Below are positions 15,444 to 25,219 of a stretch of 64,000 nt of DNA, piece by piece (positions within the stretch are counted from its first letter, which is position 1; every line of letters starts with the position of its first letter). This DNA comes from JAVVHH01 sp964613945. Its GTDB lineage: Bacteria; Pseudomonadota; Alphaproteobacteria; Acetobacterales; Acetobacteraceae. Position numbers and translations under genes: made by a program. The stretch is from assembly GCA_964613945.1 (NCBI GenBank), contig CAZTJC010000018.1, forward strand, positions 1 to 64,000, written 5' to 3'. The notes below the pieces were generated by a model. The model saw only the letters and a program-made list of their open reading frames with translations, was not told the DNA's origin and searched no databases.

Positions 15444-16373
15444 ATGACAAACAATGGGAAACCCGGCCACGTCCTGCTCGTCGCGAGCTTGATGCAATCG
15501 GCCGTCGATGGGCTCGATGCCGCCGTCGACATGCTCGACGGCCGCGACCCGGCGATTCGCGAGCAGCTGGTCCGCGCCCATGCCGACACCATCCGCGGCA
15601 TCGCCACCAGCGGCCACGCCGGCGCCTCCCGCGCGCTGATCGAGGCGTTGCCCAAGCTGGAGATCATCGCCTGCTTCAGCGCTGGCATCGACAACGTCGA
15701 CGTCGAGGCCGCCGCCGAGCGAGGCATCCCGGTGACCGCGACGTCGGACGCCCTGGCCGACGACGTCGCCGACCTCGCCATCGCGCACTGCCTGCTGCTG
15801 CTGCGCCGCCTCACCCATGCCCATCACTTCGTGCGTGATGGCCAGTGGCAGTCCGGCGAGTTCGCCCTGGCACGTTCGCTGCGCGGCAAACACCTGGGGA
15901 TCGTCGGCATGGGCACCATCGGCAGCGCCATCGCGCGCCGGGCCGAGGCCTTGTCGATGACGGTGCACTACACCTCGCGCAGCCATAAGCCTGCGTTGCC
16001 ACATGAATTCCATGACTCCGCTGCCGCCCTGGCCACCGCGTGCGACGTCATCGTGGTCTGCTGCCCGGCCACGCCGGAAACCTTCCACCTGATCGACGCG
16101 GACGTGCTCGCCGCGCTCGGCTCGGAAGGCTACCTGATCAACATCGCCCGCGGCAGCGTGGTCGACGAGGCCGCCTTGGTCGAGGCGCTCCAGGCGGGCA
16201 CGATCGCCGGCGCAGGGCTGGACGTGTTCGAGGACGAGCCGCGTCCCCTGCCCGCCTTGCTGACGATGGACAACGTCATCCTCACGCCGCACATCGGCTC
16301 CGGCACGCACGAGACGCGGGCGGCCATGGGGCAGTCGATGATCGACAGCCTGGTCGGCCACTTCAGCCGCTAG
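15444..16373 (+). CDS. D-isomer 2-hydroxyacid dehydrogenase (glyoxylate/hydroxypyruvate reductase type)
   Basis: A 309-residue cytosolic NAD(P)-dependent dehydrogenase. The Rossmann motif is GIVGMGTIGSAI (residues 152-163) and the catalytic residues are visible: R236 in NIARGS, E265 in DVFEDEP, and H283 in LTPHIGSGTHET. The closest reading is a hydroxypyruvate/glyoxylate reductase, which reduces these 2-oxoacids to D-glycerate or glycolate, but the substrate cannot be fixed from sequence. The ATG at 15444 is the start of the conserved region; the open frame upstream is out of phase with the protease and rejected. Its end overlaps the convergent alpha/beta hydrolase by 11 bp. Confidence 0.88.
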   Translation: MTNNGKPGHVLLVASLMQSAVDGLDAAVDMLDGRDPAIREQLVRAHADTIRGIATSGHAGASRALIEALPKLEIIACFSAGIDNVDVEAAAERGIPVTATSDALADDVADLAIAHCLLLLRRLTHAHHFVRDGQWQSGEFALARSLRGKHLGIVGMGTIGSAIARRAEALSMTVHYTSRSHKPALPHEFHDSAAALATACDVIVVCCPATPETFHLIDADVLAALGSEGYLINIARGSVVDEAALVEALQAGTIAGAGLDVFEDEPRPLPALLTMDNVILTPHIGSGTHETRAAMGQSMIDSLVGHFSR

Positions 16374-17388
16374 CGGGCAACTCCGGGATCGTCAGGAACG
16401 CCTGCGCCACGTGCTGAAAGGCCTGGTGCGCGCGACTGACGATCACCGAGTGGGCCGCACCCCGGATGATCGACAGCTGCCGGTCGCCGTTCGGCAGCTT
16501 GTCGAAGAACGCCTGGAGGTCCTCCAGCGTCGAGATGCCGTCGTACTCGCCTTTGACCAGCAGCACCGGGCTCAGCACGCGGGCCGGGTCGACGATCGGG
16601 AGATGGGCGGTCATGTCGAGATAGGTGCCGGTCGGCACGCTGTTGCCGTTGACGATCTCCTTGTCGACGAAGGCGCGGGCGACCTCCGGGTCGGTGGTCC
16701 CTGGATGGTCGCGGGTGAAGATGCTTTCCAGCATCGCCCGGTCGCGCGGGCGGCGGTTATGGGTGCGGTAGAACTCGGTCTGCTCGCCCCGCTTGGCCAG
16801 GGTCGGCGACCCGGCGCCGGTATAGGTGAAGGCGGCGAGCACCAGGCGGCCGGCACGGTCGGGGTGCGCCTGCGCGAACGCCGCCGCCCGGATCGCGCCG
16901 GAGGACTCGCCCAGCAGGTGCTGCCGCGCCTGCCCTGTCTCGGCCCGGATCAGGTCGGTCACTGCGACGAGATCCTGCACGCCGCTGGCGATGTCGGAAT
17001 TGCCGCTGGTCTGCGACGAGCGGCCGTAGCCCTCGTGATCGAGCGTCCAGACGTCGTAGCCGAGGCGGGCGAACACGTTCATCAGCGAGAAGTCGGCATG
17101 ACCCGGCACCGTTAGGTCGAAGCTGGCCAACGCCGCCGGCGACGAGCCGTGCACGAGCAACAGCACCGGCAGCGCCGCCGCACCCGGCACCGGTGCCCCC
17201 GCCCGCTTGCGATACACTGCCAGCCGGATCGCCTCGCCATCGCGGTGCTTGGTGGCCCAGTAACTGGCCGACCACAGCCCGGCCGGCACGTCGGGAGATG
17301 GCAGGTCGGCCGCGCCGCCCGTCAGCAAGGCCGCACCGGCCATTGCGGCCGCGCCGATGAGATGCCGGCGCCGTGGCTGCTCAGACAT
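16363..17388 (-). CDS. Exported alpha/beta hydrolase
   Basis: A 341-residue alpha/beta-hydrolase-fold protein with a Tat-like signal (PRRRHLIGAAAMAGAALL). The nucleophile elbow is GESSG (S162), the oxyanion region is LLVHGSSP, the acid is probably in VKGEYDGIST and the base in RGAAHSVIVS. TLDHEGYGRSS resembles lipase/esterase-like enzymes. The ATG at 17388 has GGGAG upstream. It lies 42 bp after pbpC on the same strand, so it may be the last gene of the envelope operon. Substrate unknown. Confidence 0.75.
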   Translation of the reverse strand: MSEQPRRRHLIGAAAMAGAALLTGGAADLPSPDVPAGLWSASYWATKHRDGEAIRLAVYRKRAGAPVPGAAALPVLLLVHGSSPAALASFDLTVPGHADFSLMNVFARLGYDVWTLDHEGYGRSSQTSGNSDIASGVQDLVAVTDLIRAETGQARQHLLGESSGAIRAAAFAQAHPDRAGRLVLAAFTYTGAGSPTLAKRGEQTEFYRTHNRRPRDRAMLESIFTRDHPGTTDPEVARAFVDKEIVNGNSVPTGTYLDMTAHLPIVDPARVLSPVLLVKGEYDGISTLEDLQAFFDKLPNGDRQLSIIRGAAHSVIVSRAHQAFQHVAQAFLTIPELPASG

Positions 17389-17430
17389 GAGGCGTTCTCC
17401 CGTGGTCGTTTCGTTCCGCTTTATCACGCA

Positions 17431-19536
17431 TCACTCGACGACGACATTGACCGGCGCGGAAGCCAACTCCTGCGAAGCGAGCCTGATCTGGAACCGGTAT
17501 CGGCCAGGAACCATCGTCCACACTAATGGCGCGTCCGATCCGCTCGTCGAGATCGGCTGGCCGTTCAGCAGCCAGACGATCTGCGCCGCCTTTGGCTCCA
17601 CCGACGCATGCAGCACCAGGCGGTTCAGGGCGGCAGGCAGGTTCGGGTTGCGCCAGACATGCAGGTTGTTGTCCGGCCGCGTGATCGCCAGCCGCGTCTC
17701 GGGCAGCGTGACCGCCAATGGCTCCGGATGCACCCATTCCGTCAACCGCTCAGCGCAATCGGGCGCGGCCGGCCGGCCAGTGCGGGCGCATAGCTCGACC
17801 GGCTCGCGACCCGGCGGCGGCGCGAACTCGCCGGCCAGCAGATCAGTCCGCAAGCTGCCGTGCAGATGCAGCATGATCTCCTGCGCCAACCCTGCCGCCG
17901 CACGCGCGCCGCTGAGCCGGGTCATCGGCCCGGCGTCGCCGCGCCCGACCCAGACACCGACGACATAGTCGTGCGACCACGCCAGGGTCCACGCGTCGCG
18001 GTAGCCCTGCGAGGTGCCGGTCTTGAGCGCCACGGCGAACGGATATTCCGACGAGCCGTAGCGCGGGAAGCTCGGGAGGCGGGCGACCGGATCGCTGAGA
18101 AAGCGCCCGACCAGCCGCGCCGCGTCGAGGCCGATGAGCTGGCTGCTCGGCGGTGCCATGCCGGCGACCCAGGTGAGCGATCGGTCGCGCCCGTCATCGG
18201 CCAGGGTGGCGTAGGCGCGCATCAGGCGCTCAAGCGTGGTCGGCAGCGCACCGATCGCCATCGCCAGGCCGAACCGGTCGGGGGAGCCGGTCTGGTCGTG
18301 CAGGCCGAGGCGGCGCAGGGCGTCGAACGCGGGTTGCAGGCCGATGCGGCGCAGCAGAGCGGCGGCCGGCACGTTGCGGGAGTTGGCCAGCGCCTGCCGC
18401 GGCAACAGGGCACCGAGGAAATCGTGGTCGGCATTGCTGATGCCGGCTGCCCGTTCCGGCGTGTCGGCGGCAATCTGCTGCGGGGTGATCAGCCCGCGAT
18501 CGAGGCCGATGGCGTAAAGGAACGGCTTGAGCGTGCTGCCCGGCGAGCGGAACTCGCGGGTGAAGTCGATGCCACCCTGCCCGCCGACATCGGCCAGCAC
18601 AGCCCGGTCGCGCCGCCGCAGCACCATGGCCGCCACCTGTTGCGCGCCATCGGTCCGCCAGCGCGCGAGATGCGTGTCCGCCCGGCGGCGCACCCACTCC
18701 TGCATCCCGAGATCGATCGTCGCCCGCACGATCGGCCCCTCCGCCGCCGGGCCGAGACGCTGCAGCCGTTGCACCAGCAGCAGATCCGGCGGCCGGCGCG
18801 GTGCCGACAGCGGCGCGGTGGCCGGCAGGGCCGCGAGCGCGTCGTCGCGGGTCGCGGCGTCCAGATCCATGGCCAGGATCGCCCGCCGCGCCCGCGCCTG
18901 CAGCCGGCCAGCGCGGCGAAGCGACAGGTGGCCCGGCGATTGCGGGATCGAACACAGCAGCGCCGCCTGCGCGACCGTGAGGTCCACGGCCGGGCGGTCG
19001 AAATACCAGCGCGCGGCATGAGCGATGCCATGACTGCTCTCGCCATACGGCGCCAGGCGGAGATACTGCGCCAGCACCGCCGCATGGCCGTAGCGCATGG
19101 TCAGCCCGACCGCCGCCCCGGCCTCGATCGCCTTGGACCAGAGCGTCCGCGGCCGCGGGTACTGCATCCGCACGACCTGCATTGCGATCGTCGAAGCGCC
19201 GGAGCCTCGGCCGCCGCGCAGATGCTGCCAGACGGCACGCAGGACGGCGACCGGGTCGACGCCGGGATGCTGCCAGAAGCGCCGGTCCTCGAGCGCCAGG
19301 GTCGCCGCGACCACGCGGGGCGGCGGCGATACCGGCCAGTAGCCGTAATCCACTTGGCGACCGCCGTCGGGCCGGGTGCTCTCATGGCCGATCTGGGTGA
19401 TGAAGCCGCCCGCGCTGTCGGTCACCCAGGCCGTCGACGCCGGCGCATCGAGGCGGATGTCGCCGACGATCTGCGTCACGGCGATCCCGGCCACTGCCGC
19501 CGCCGCGATCGCCATGCACGAGAGAGCGCGCTTCAC
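17431..19536 (-). CDS. pbpC: Penicillin-binding protein 1C
   Basis: A 701-residue bifunctional peptidoglycan synthase. Domains in order: N-terminal membrane anchor (residues 1-25), GT51 glycosyltransferase (catalytic E83 in LEDRRFWQHPGVDP, then GASTIAMQVVRM), transpeptidase (SxxK as STLK near residue 334, KTGTSQ near 502) and a C-terminal BiPBP_C domain ending in PVNVVVE. PbpC builds glycan strands in the periplasm; it is a poor penicillin binder in Escherichia coli. In E. coli too the gene follows an alpha-2-macroglobulin gene (yfhM), which is conserved here with a 4-bp gap. The pairing is thought to couple protease trapping with cell-wall repair. Confidence 0.93.
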   Translation of the reverse strand: MKRALSCMAIAAAAVAGIAVTQIVGDIRLDAPASTAWVTDSAGGFITQIGHESTRPDGGRQVDYGYWPVSPPPRVVAATLALEDRRFWQHPGVDPVAVLRAVWQHLRGGRGSGASTIAMQVVRMQYPRPRTLWSKAIEAGAAVGLTMRYGHAAVLAQYLRLAPYGESSHGIAHAARWYFDRPAVDLTVAQAALLCSIPQSPGHLSLRRAGRLQARARRAILAMDLDAATRDDALAALPATAPLSAPRRPPDLLLVQRLQRLGPAAEGPIVRATIDLGMQEWVRRRADTHLARWRTDGAQQVAAMVLRRRDRAVLADVGGQGGIDFTREFRSPGSTLKPFLYAIGLDRGLITPQQIAADTPERAAGISNADHDFLGALLPRQALANSRNVPAAALLRRIGLQPAFDALRRLGLHDQTGSPDRFGLAMAIGALPTTLERLMRAYATLADDGRDRSLTWVAGMAPPSSQLIGLDAARLVGRFLSDPVARLPSFPRYGSSEYPFAVALKTGTSQGYRDAWTLAWSHDYVVGVWVGRGDAGPMTRLSGARAAAGLAQEIMLHLHGSLRTDLLAGEFAPPPGREPVELCARTGRPAAPDCAERLTEWVHPEPLAVTLPETRLAITRPDNNLHVWRNPNLPAALNRLVLHASVEPKAAQIVWLLNGQPISTSGSDAPLVWTMVPGRYRFQIRLASQELASAPVNVVVE

Positions 19537-19540
19537 GGCA

Positions 19541-22500
19541 TTACCGCGCGATGGCCACCCTTGCGCCGCCGGTGCTGCCCGAAATCCCTGGTGCGTACAG
19601 CATCACGACGCTTGCCGGCGGTTCGGTGAAGCTGCCGGCGATCGTCGCGCGCATACGGGTGCGTAGGCTGAACGTGCCGCGCGGCAATTGCAGCCATACC
19701 GCGATTACGGCGTCGTCACCGTAATTGGCCCAACTCGGCGCCAGCGTCGGCGCGGCGGACGGCGTCGCGTCGGCAGTTGCCGTGGCGAGCGCCGGGTTGA
19801 GCGGCTCCATGCCGGCCGGCAGCGGCAGCGTCAGGGCCACTTGCGGGCGGTCGGCGTCGCTGACCAGCTCGTCCCATTCCTCGACCACATCGCCGACCGC
19901 GAGATGGACGGCCCCGTCGGCTCCCGGCTCGAGCTTGGTCATCGGGCCGGTCTTCTCGACCTTGTAGAGCGTCCGCGTGAGGGCGAAGCCGTGCTGGTCC
20001 GGTTGCGCCTGGGCGCCTGGCTGCATCGGCACGAACGCGCTGGCCGCCAGCACGGCAGTACCCGCCGGCGCGGTGATCGACGCCGGACCGATCGCCGTCG
20101 ACCGCGCCTGCAACAGCGGATGCGCCTGATCGAGCGTGCCGGCGACACGGCGGTCCGGCAGGGTAATGGCGGCCTGCACCGGCTGCAACGGCGCCTGCCA
20201 TGACGCGGCGAGCGCCTCCAGTGCCGCGGCCGTGGCGTTCGTGGTGCCCCACCCCTCACTGCCCGCCAGCCCCAACAAACCCGTCCGCAGCACCGGCAAA
20301 CGCGGATCGGACGGCGTCGCCCGCGCGACCGCCGACACGATCTGCGCCAGGCTCCGCGCCTCAGACGGCAGGATGATCGGCGTCGCCGGCTGATCAACCA
20401 GGCCGCCATAGGTCGGCTTGCCGTCGCGCGCGAGCAGGTTGACCCGGCTCCACAAGCCCTCCAGCACCGCCGGCAGCAACTGCCGGTCCGTGGCGGGCAA
20501 GCGGGCCAGCACCTGCGCGACATCGGCCAACGCTCCGGTCCGCAGCGCGGGGGTCTGACGCGCCAGCTCGGTTGCCTCGGCGGCCGAGATCGTGCCGCCA
20601 TCAGCCAGTGCGAGCAGCGCCGTGACGCGGTCGAACAGCTCCGCCGTGTCGGTCAGGTGCGGATAATCGCTCCGCAGCGACGCGGTCAGCACCTTGGCCA
20701 TCCGGTCGACCATCGCCTTGTCGACCGGCAGCCCGGCGCGGCCGGCCCCGACCAGCACACGGTACGCCGTCGCCGTCAGCCAGACCCGGCCCTGGGTGCC
20801 CGGGAAGAACGCGACCAACCCGTCGGAATCCGTTGCCCGCTTGATGGCGTCGATCGCGCCGGCGACGTCGCTCGCCACGCGCTCGCGCAGCCCGGCCGCA
20901 TCCAGCAGCGGCGTGAACGGCAGCAGCGCCAGTTCGCCGCGGGCCAGCGCCATGCGCTGCTCGACGCCGCCGACCAGCGGGCGGGTGAGCGCCAGCGCAC
21001 CGGTGATCAGCCGCGTGGCGGCCGGGTCGGTCGAGAGCGTGACAGTGCGGGCGAAGCTGGCGGGGCGCACGGGCTCGGCGGGCGGCGCGAGCGTCAGCGT
21101 GCCGTTCGGCCCCACGGCAAGCAGTTCCTGCCGGTTGACGATCGGGCGGTCCGGCCGGATCGGCAGGTCGATCTGCACGGCGTCGCCGGCATGGTCGGCG
21201 GTCCGCTGCACCAGGAAGCGCACACGCGCGGTCTCTGCCCCGGCGGACGGCTCCGGCACGGTGACGGTGAAATCGGTGCGGGCGGGACGCTGCCCGTCCC
21301 AGGTCACCGGCTGCTGGTTCGGGCCGCTGACGGCGAGGTTGTCGAGCGAGATGGTCGCCTGTCCGGCGCCGCCTGGCCCTTCCACGATGCGGCCGATCAG
21401 CCCGGCGGTGAAGCTGTCGCCGGGTCGCACGAAGCGCGGCAGCGAAGGCTGCGCCACGATCGGTTGCCGCACCTTGAGTTGGCCGGTGCCGAAGCCGAAG
21501 CGGTCCGGCCCGCTGACCGCCTCGGCCCGCAGCATGAACACGGTCAGCGTGTCCGGCAGCTTGACGTGAATGTGCGCGGTGCCGTCGGGGCCGACCTTCA
21601 CGCGCGGCTGGTAGAGCGGCACCGGCGTGAAGTTCTTGCGGACGGAGATGTTCTCCATGCCGAAATCGCCGGCCTCGTCACCGCCCGGCGCTTCGGCCAG
21701 CGGGATGACGCCGAACGCCATGTTGCGGGTGTCGCGCGCCACCATGCGAGCGGGGCGGTCGACCAAGAAGTCGGGCAGCGGGTCGAGCGGCGCCTCCTTG
21801 GCCAGCGCCAGCACCGCCTGGTCAACCATCCAAACCGTCGCTTCGCCCGCCACTGGTCGGCCGGCCGCGTCGGCCAGATGCAGCACGAGGTCGAACTCCT
21901 GTGCGGGGCGGGCCTGCGCCGGCGCATCGAAGCTGACTTGCAGACGGTTCTCCACCGGGCTCACCGCGATGCTGGTCGTCGCGGCCAGCGTCACCGGCTT
22001 GCCCTGGTCGAACGGCGCGGCCGGGTTGATCGGACCGGGCAAGCGGCCGCGCATCAGCAGCATGTGGACCGTGAGCTTCGGCGTCTGCGCCTTGCGGATC
22101 GGCACGGCGTAGCGGCCGAAGCCGTTGGCGATGTCGACCCAGTCGTAGCGGAACCGCCCCTCCGGCTCCTCCACCACGGCCAGCACGCGGCCGGTCTGGA
22201 ATGGGCTCTGTACCAGCAGCGTCGCCGTCTCGCCCGGAACGTAGCGCGGCTTGTCGGTGGACAGCGTCACGGTCTGCGCCGGCGGCGCCTGCCACGTCAC
22301 CGGCGTGTCGCCGGCCATGAACAGGTCGACCTTGACCGTCTGCGTCCGCCCGACGCGATCCTGTGCCGATACCTCGACGACATACACGCCCGCCTCGGCC
22401 GCACCGAAATGCACCGGGATCGGCCCCTCCCCGCTCGCGACCCGGCGCTCGGCCACAACCTCGTCGATCACCTCGGTCTGATACTTGGCCGCCCCTTGGG

Positions 22501-25219
22501 CGAAGTCGCTCGCCTGCAGGGTCGAGTTCCACTGGCGGTGGATCAGCTTAACCGTCAGCGCCAGGTCCTTGACCGGCTTGCCTTCGCCATCCAGCGCGAT
22601 CACTTCCGGATCGATCGCGCCAAGGCTCGGCTGGTAGCGCAGTTGTTTCACGCCTAGCACGAAGGGCGGCAAGGCCGTGATGCGCTGCGTGCTGCGCACC
22701 TGCTGGTCGTCGTCGCCGGTGACGGTGGCCTCGACCAGATAGGTCCGCGGCTGCGCCGTCGGCTCGATTGTGGGGTCCAGCGTCAACTGCGCCGCGCCGC
22801 CAGCATCGGTCTTGGCCTCGCGGTTCAGCACGGGCGTGGTGCGGAAGTTGCCATCGCCGGAGAAGCGGCTGTCGGAACTGAACAGGAAGCCGTCGCGGCC
22901 TGGTGGGGTCCAGACGGCCGGGAACTGCGTCACCCGCCAGGTGACCGGCCGCTCCGACAACAGGCCGCCGGCGAAGAAGCGCGCCAGCAGATCCACCGAG
23001 AATGGCGCGTCGAGCGGCACGCTGGCCGGCGCCGTCAACAGCGCCTCGAAGGTCGGCAGGCGATACGCCTCCTTCTTGACCGTGACGCTGCCGCAGGACT
23101 GATCCTTGGTAGGATGGTAGGTGATCGCATAGTCGCCGGTCGCCTCGGTCTTGGCGTCGAAGCGGATATGGAAGCCGCCGACCTCGTCCAGCGTCGCCGG
23201 CAAGCGCCATTCCTGGTCGCCCGGCCCGGTGACCAGAACCTCACCGGGTCCGGTCGCAAAGGCCAGCGTGCCGGCCTGGGCGCGGCGGACCATACCGGCG
23301 ATCAGCACGGGCTCCTCCGGCCGGTAGATCGGTCGCTCGGTGAAGACGTGGCACACCAGCTTCGGCTTGGGCTGCCGGTCCGCGACGGGGGAGACGACCC
23401 ACCCGAGCCAAGGCGCATCCGCCTTGCTCCAGGCGCCGTTCGCGTAACGCTGCGGGCCGTTCCTCGAGTCGAGCAGCAGGGTATCGTCGGCCTTGGTCAC
23501 GACGGTGCGGCGCAAGCTCGCCGCCTCGCCGTCCCGGCCCTTGGCGATCGGCGCCGGCATCGTCCACAGGCCGGCCGCGTCGGTGATGCCCTGCGCCAAG
23601 GTGGTGAACGCACCGTCACGCACCCCCTGCAGCCGGATCTCGGCGCCCGGCACCGGCTGCGCGGTGGCCAGCGACGTCACGGCGAAGCGCACCCGATCGG
23701 CATCCTCGACCGCCGTGAGCACCAAGTCGGTCACCTGCACCCGCGCCCAGTGCCGCAGCACGCCATCGACGGCGCGCAGGCCGACCAGATAGGTCCCGGG
23801 AGCATCCGCGCCGGCGATGCGCGCGAAGGTCGGCTTCAGATCGAGACCGAACTTGGCATCGAGACCACCGCGCTTGATCGGCAGGGCCAGCATCTCGCTG
23901 GCCGATGGCGAGCCAAGCGCGCCGATGCGAGCGGCGATCTCGTCACCGGAAATCGGGGCGAGGTCGACATAGTGCGCCGGCTCGTTGCCCGGCAGCGGTG
24001 GCGAGCGCGCGTCGTTGGTCGCGATGCCACCGACCGGAAACGGCCAGAAATCGCGCGACAGCGGATCGATCGGCACCACGCGGATGTCGGCACTGTCATA
24101 GCCGTGACCACGCACCGGCAGCATCTGCGGCCCCAGCCGCTCCACGATCCCCTGCGTCGCATCCCAGCCGAGAGCCGGCACCGCCGGGTCGAAGCGCACG
24201 CGGCTGCTGACGGCGGCAGCCAACGCCCGCCCCCGCCCGTCATGCAGCGACCCGGCAGCGACCGCGATCTCGTAGACCACGCCGGCGGCGAAGTCGGCGC
24301 TCACCCGCAATTCGTTGCTGTCGCCGCTTTCGACGCGCAGGCCGTCCACCGGGGGCGTGATGCGGATGAGGTCGCGGGCTTGAACGGGGTTCAGCGTCTC
24401 GGGCAGCGCGGTGAATTGCAGCACCGCGCGGCGACGCTTGGCCGGGCTGCTGGTCGACGGCGTGCAGACGGTGATGCCGTCCGTGTTCGTGTGATCGTAG
24501 CTGTCGCCGCAGTAGGTGTCGCTCAACCGGAACGGGGCGGCGCTGCGCAGCGGCAGGTCGAAGATCGGCTGGTCCAGGCCGGGCGCGTCGGACAAGCGCA
24601 AGTGCAACGTGGCGACCTGGCCGTCCGCGATCGGATGCCGCAGCACGATGAGGTAGGTCTGCGGGTCCGCCCGCGCGCTGCGCTCGACGGCGCGCAGGTC
24701 GTAATCCTGCGGCGAGAGCGTCCGCGCCACGCCGCCACCCTGGGGTCGAACCTCGACCGTCAGCAGTTTGGCCAGCACCGCCATGTCGAGCGGCTGCGGA
24801 AAGGTGAGCGCGATCGTGTCCAAGTCGGCGGTGCCGTTCGCATCGTCGGTCGGGCCGGTGGCACTCGGCGGTGTCAGCAACGGCACCAGCGTCGTCGCCT
24901 TGCCGTCCAGCGTCACCGTCTCGCGCTTCAGCGCCTCCCACGGCTCTGCGGGCCGGAATTGAAGCGTGCGCGGCCCGAGCCAGGTCCAGGCGCCGGGCTT
25001 GGCGGGCGCCAGCGTCACGACCCGGCCGGGATCGTCTTCCGGGCCGCCTTGCGCCGGCCCGGCGTCGCGGCCGAACAGCACGGTGATCGGGTCCCAGCGG
25101 CGCAGGAACCGGTCCGGCAGCACCTGGGCGCCGTCGGCGCGATGGAGACGGTCCAACGGGGCCTGTTGCGCCATAGCGGGCGTGGCCAGCAGCATCAGCA
25201 GGGCGGCGGCGAGCTTCAT
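19541..25219 (-). CDS. Bacterial alpha-2-macroglobulin without thioester cysteine
   Basis: A 1,892-residue periplasmic protease-inhibitor-like protein. It has a plain signal peptide (cleavage near AMA-Q) with no lipobox, unlike lipoprotein YfhM. Macroglobulin domains (RPIYRPEEPVLIAGMVRR, YVPGETATLLVQSPFQTG) are followed by the A2M family segment (VRKNFTPVPLYQPRV) and a thioester-domain fold. The thioester motif CxEQ reads GVEQ: glycine at residue 1418 replaces the reactive cysteine (codon at 20966-20968). So it cannot form the covalent protease trap of YfhM and resembles type-II bacterial A2Ms such as YfaS, yet its neighbour is pbpC as for type I. It overlaps the upstream giant gene by 4 bp and precedes pbpC by 4 bp. 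Confidence 0.9.
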   Translation of the reverse strand: MKLAAALLMLLATPAMAQQAPLDRLHRADGAQVLPDRFLRRWDPITVLFGRDAGPAQGGPEDDPGRVVTLAPAKPGAWTWLGPRTLQFRPAEPWEALKRETVTLDGKATTLVPLLTPPSATGPTDDANGTADLDTIALTFPQPLDMAVLAKLLTVEVRPQGGGVARTLSPQDYDLRAVERSARADPQTYLIVLRHPIADGQVATLHLRLSDAPGLDQPIFDLPLRSAAPFRLSDTYCGDSYDHTNTDGITVCTPSTSSPAKRRRAVLQFTALPETLNPVQARDLIRITPPVDGLRVESGDSNELRVSADFAAGVVYEIAVAAGSLHDGRGRALAAAVSSRVRFDPAVPALGWDATQGIVERLGPQMLPVRGHGYDSADIRVVPIDPLSRDFWPFPVGGIATNDARSPPLPGNEPAHYVDLAPISGDEIAARIGALGSPSASEMLALPIKRGGLDAKFGLDLKPTFARIAGADAPGTYLVGLRAVDGVLRHWARVQVTDLVLTAVEDADRVRFAVTSLATAQPVPGAEIRLQGVRDGAFTTLAQGITDAAGLWTMPAPIAKGRDGEAASLRRTVVTKADDTLLLDSRNGPQRYANGAWSKADAPWLGWVVSPVADRQPKPKLVCHVFTERPIYRPEEPVLIAGMVRRAQAGTLAFATGPGEVLVTGPGDQEWRLPATLDEVGGFHIRFDAKTEATGDYAITYHPTKDQSCGSVTVKKEAYRLPTFEALLTAPASVPLDAPFSVDLLARFFAGGLLSERPVTWRVTQFPAVWTPPGRDGFLFSSDSRFSGDGNFRTTPVLNREAKTDAGGAAQLTLDPTIEPTAQPRTYLVEATVTGDDDQQVRSTQRITALPPFVLGVKQLRYQPSLGAIDPEVIALDGEGKPVKDLALTVKLIHRQWNSTLQASDFAQGAAKYQTEVIDEVVAERRVASGEGPIPVHFGAAEAGVYVVEVSAQDRVGRTQTVKVDLFMAGDTPVTWQAPPAQTVTLSTDKPRYVPGETATLLVQSPFQTGRVLAVVEEPEGRFRYDWVDIANGFGRYAVPIRKAQTPKLTVHMLLMRGRLPGPINPAAPFDQGKPVTLAATTSIAVSPVENRLQVSFDAPAQARPAQEFDLVLHLADAAGRPVAGEATVWMVDQAVLALAKEAPLDPLPDFLVDRPARMVARDTRNMAFGVIPLAEAPGGDEAGDFGMENISVRKNFTPVPLYQPRVKVGPDGTAHIHVKLPDTLTVFMLRAEAVSGPDRFGFGTGQLKVRQPIVAQPSLPRFVRPGDSFTAGLIGRIVEGPGGAGQATISLDNLAVSGPNQQPVTWDGQRPARTDFTVTVPEPSAGAETARVRFLVQRTADHAGDAVQIDLPIRPDRPIVNRQELLAVGPNGTLTLAPPAEPVRPASFARTVTLSTDPAATRLITGALALTRPLVGGVEQRMALARGELALLPFTPLLDAAGLRERVASDVAGAIDAIKRATDSDGLVAFFPGTQGRVWLTATAYRVLVGAGRAGLPVDKAMVDRMAKVLTASLRSDYPHLTDTAELFDRVTALLALADGGTISAAEATELARQTPALRTGALADVAQVLARLPATDRQLLPAVLEGLWSRVNLLARDGKPTYGGLVDQPATPIILPSEARSLAQIVSAVARATPSDPRLPVLRTGLLGLAGSEGWGTTNATAAALEALAASWQAPLQPVQAAITLPDRRVAGTLDQAHPLLQARSTAIGPASITAPAGTAVLAASAFVPMQPGAQAQPDQHGFALTRTLYKVEKTGPMTKLEPGADGAVHLAVGDVVEEWDELVSDADRPQVALTLPLPAGMEPLNPALATATADATPSAAPTLAPSWANYGDDAVIAVWLQLPRGTFSLRTRMRATIAGSFTEPPASVVMLYAPGISGSTGGARVAIAR

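Noticed and set aside
17860..19629. Long plus-strand open frame opposite pbpC
   Set aside because: Antisense reading of a high-G+C gene; the product is Arg/Gln/Gly-rich without motifs, while pbpC shows full catalytic motifs.
20657..22657. 666-codon plus-strand frame inside the A2M gene
   Set aside because: Low-complexity Arg/His/Asp-rich translation with no domain; the opposite strand encodes the macroglobulin.
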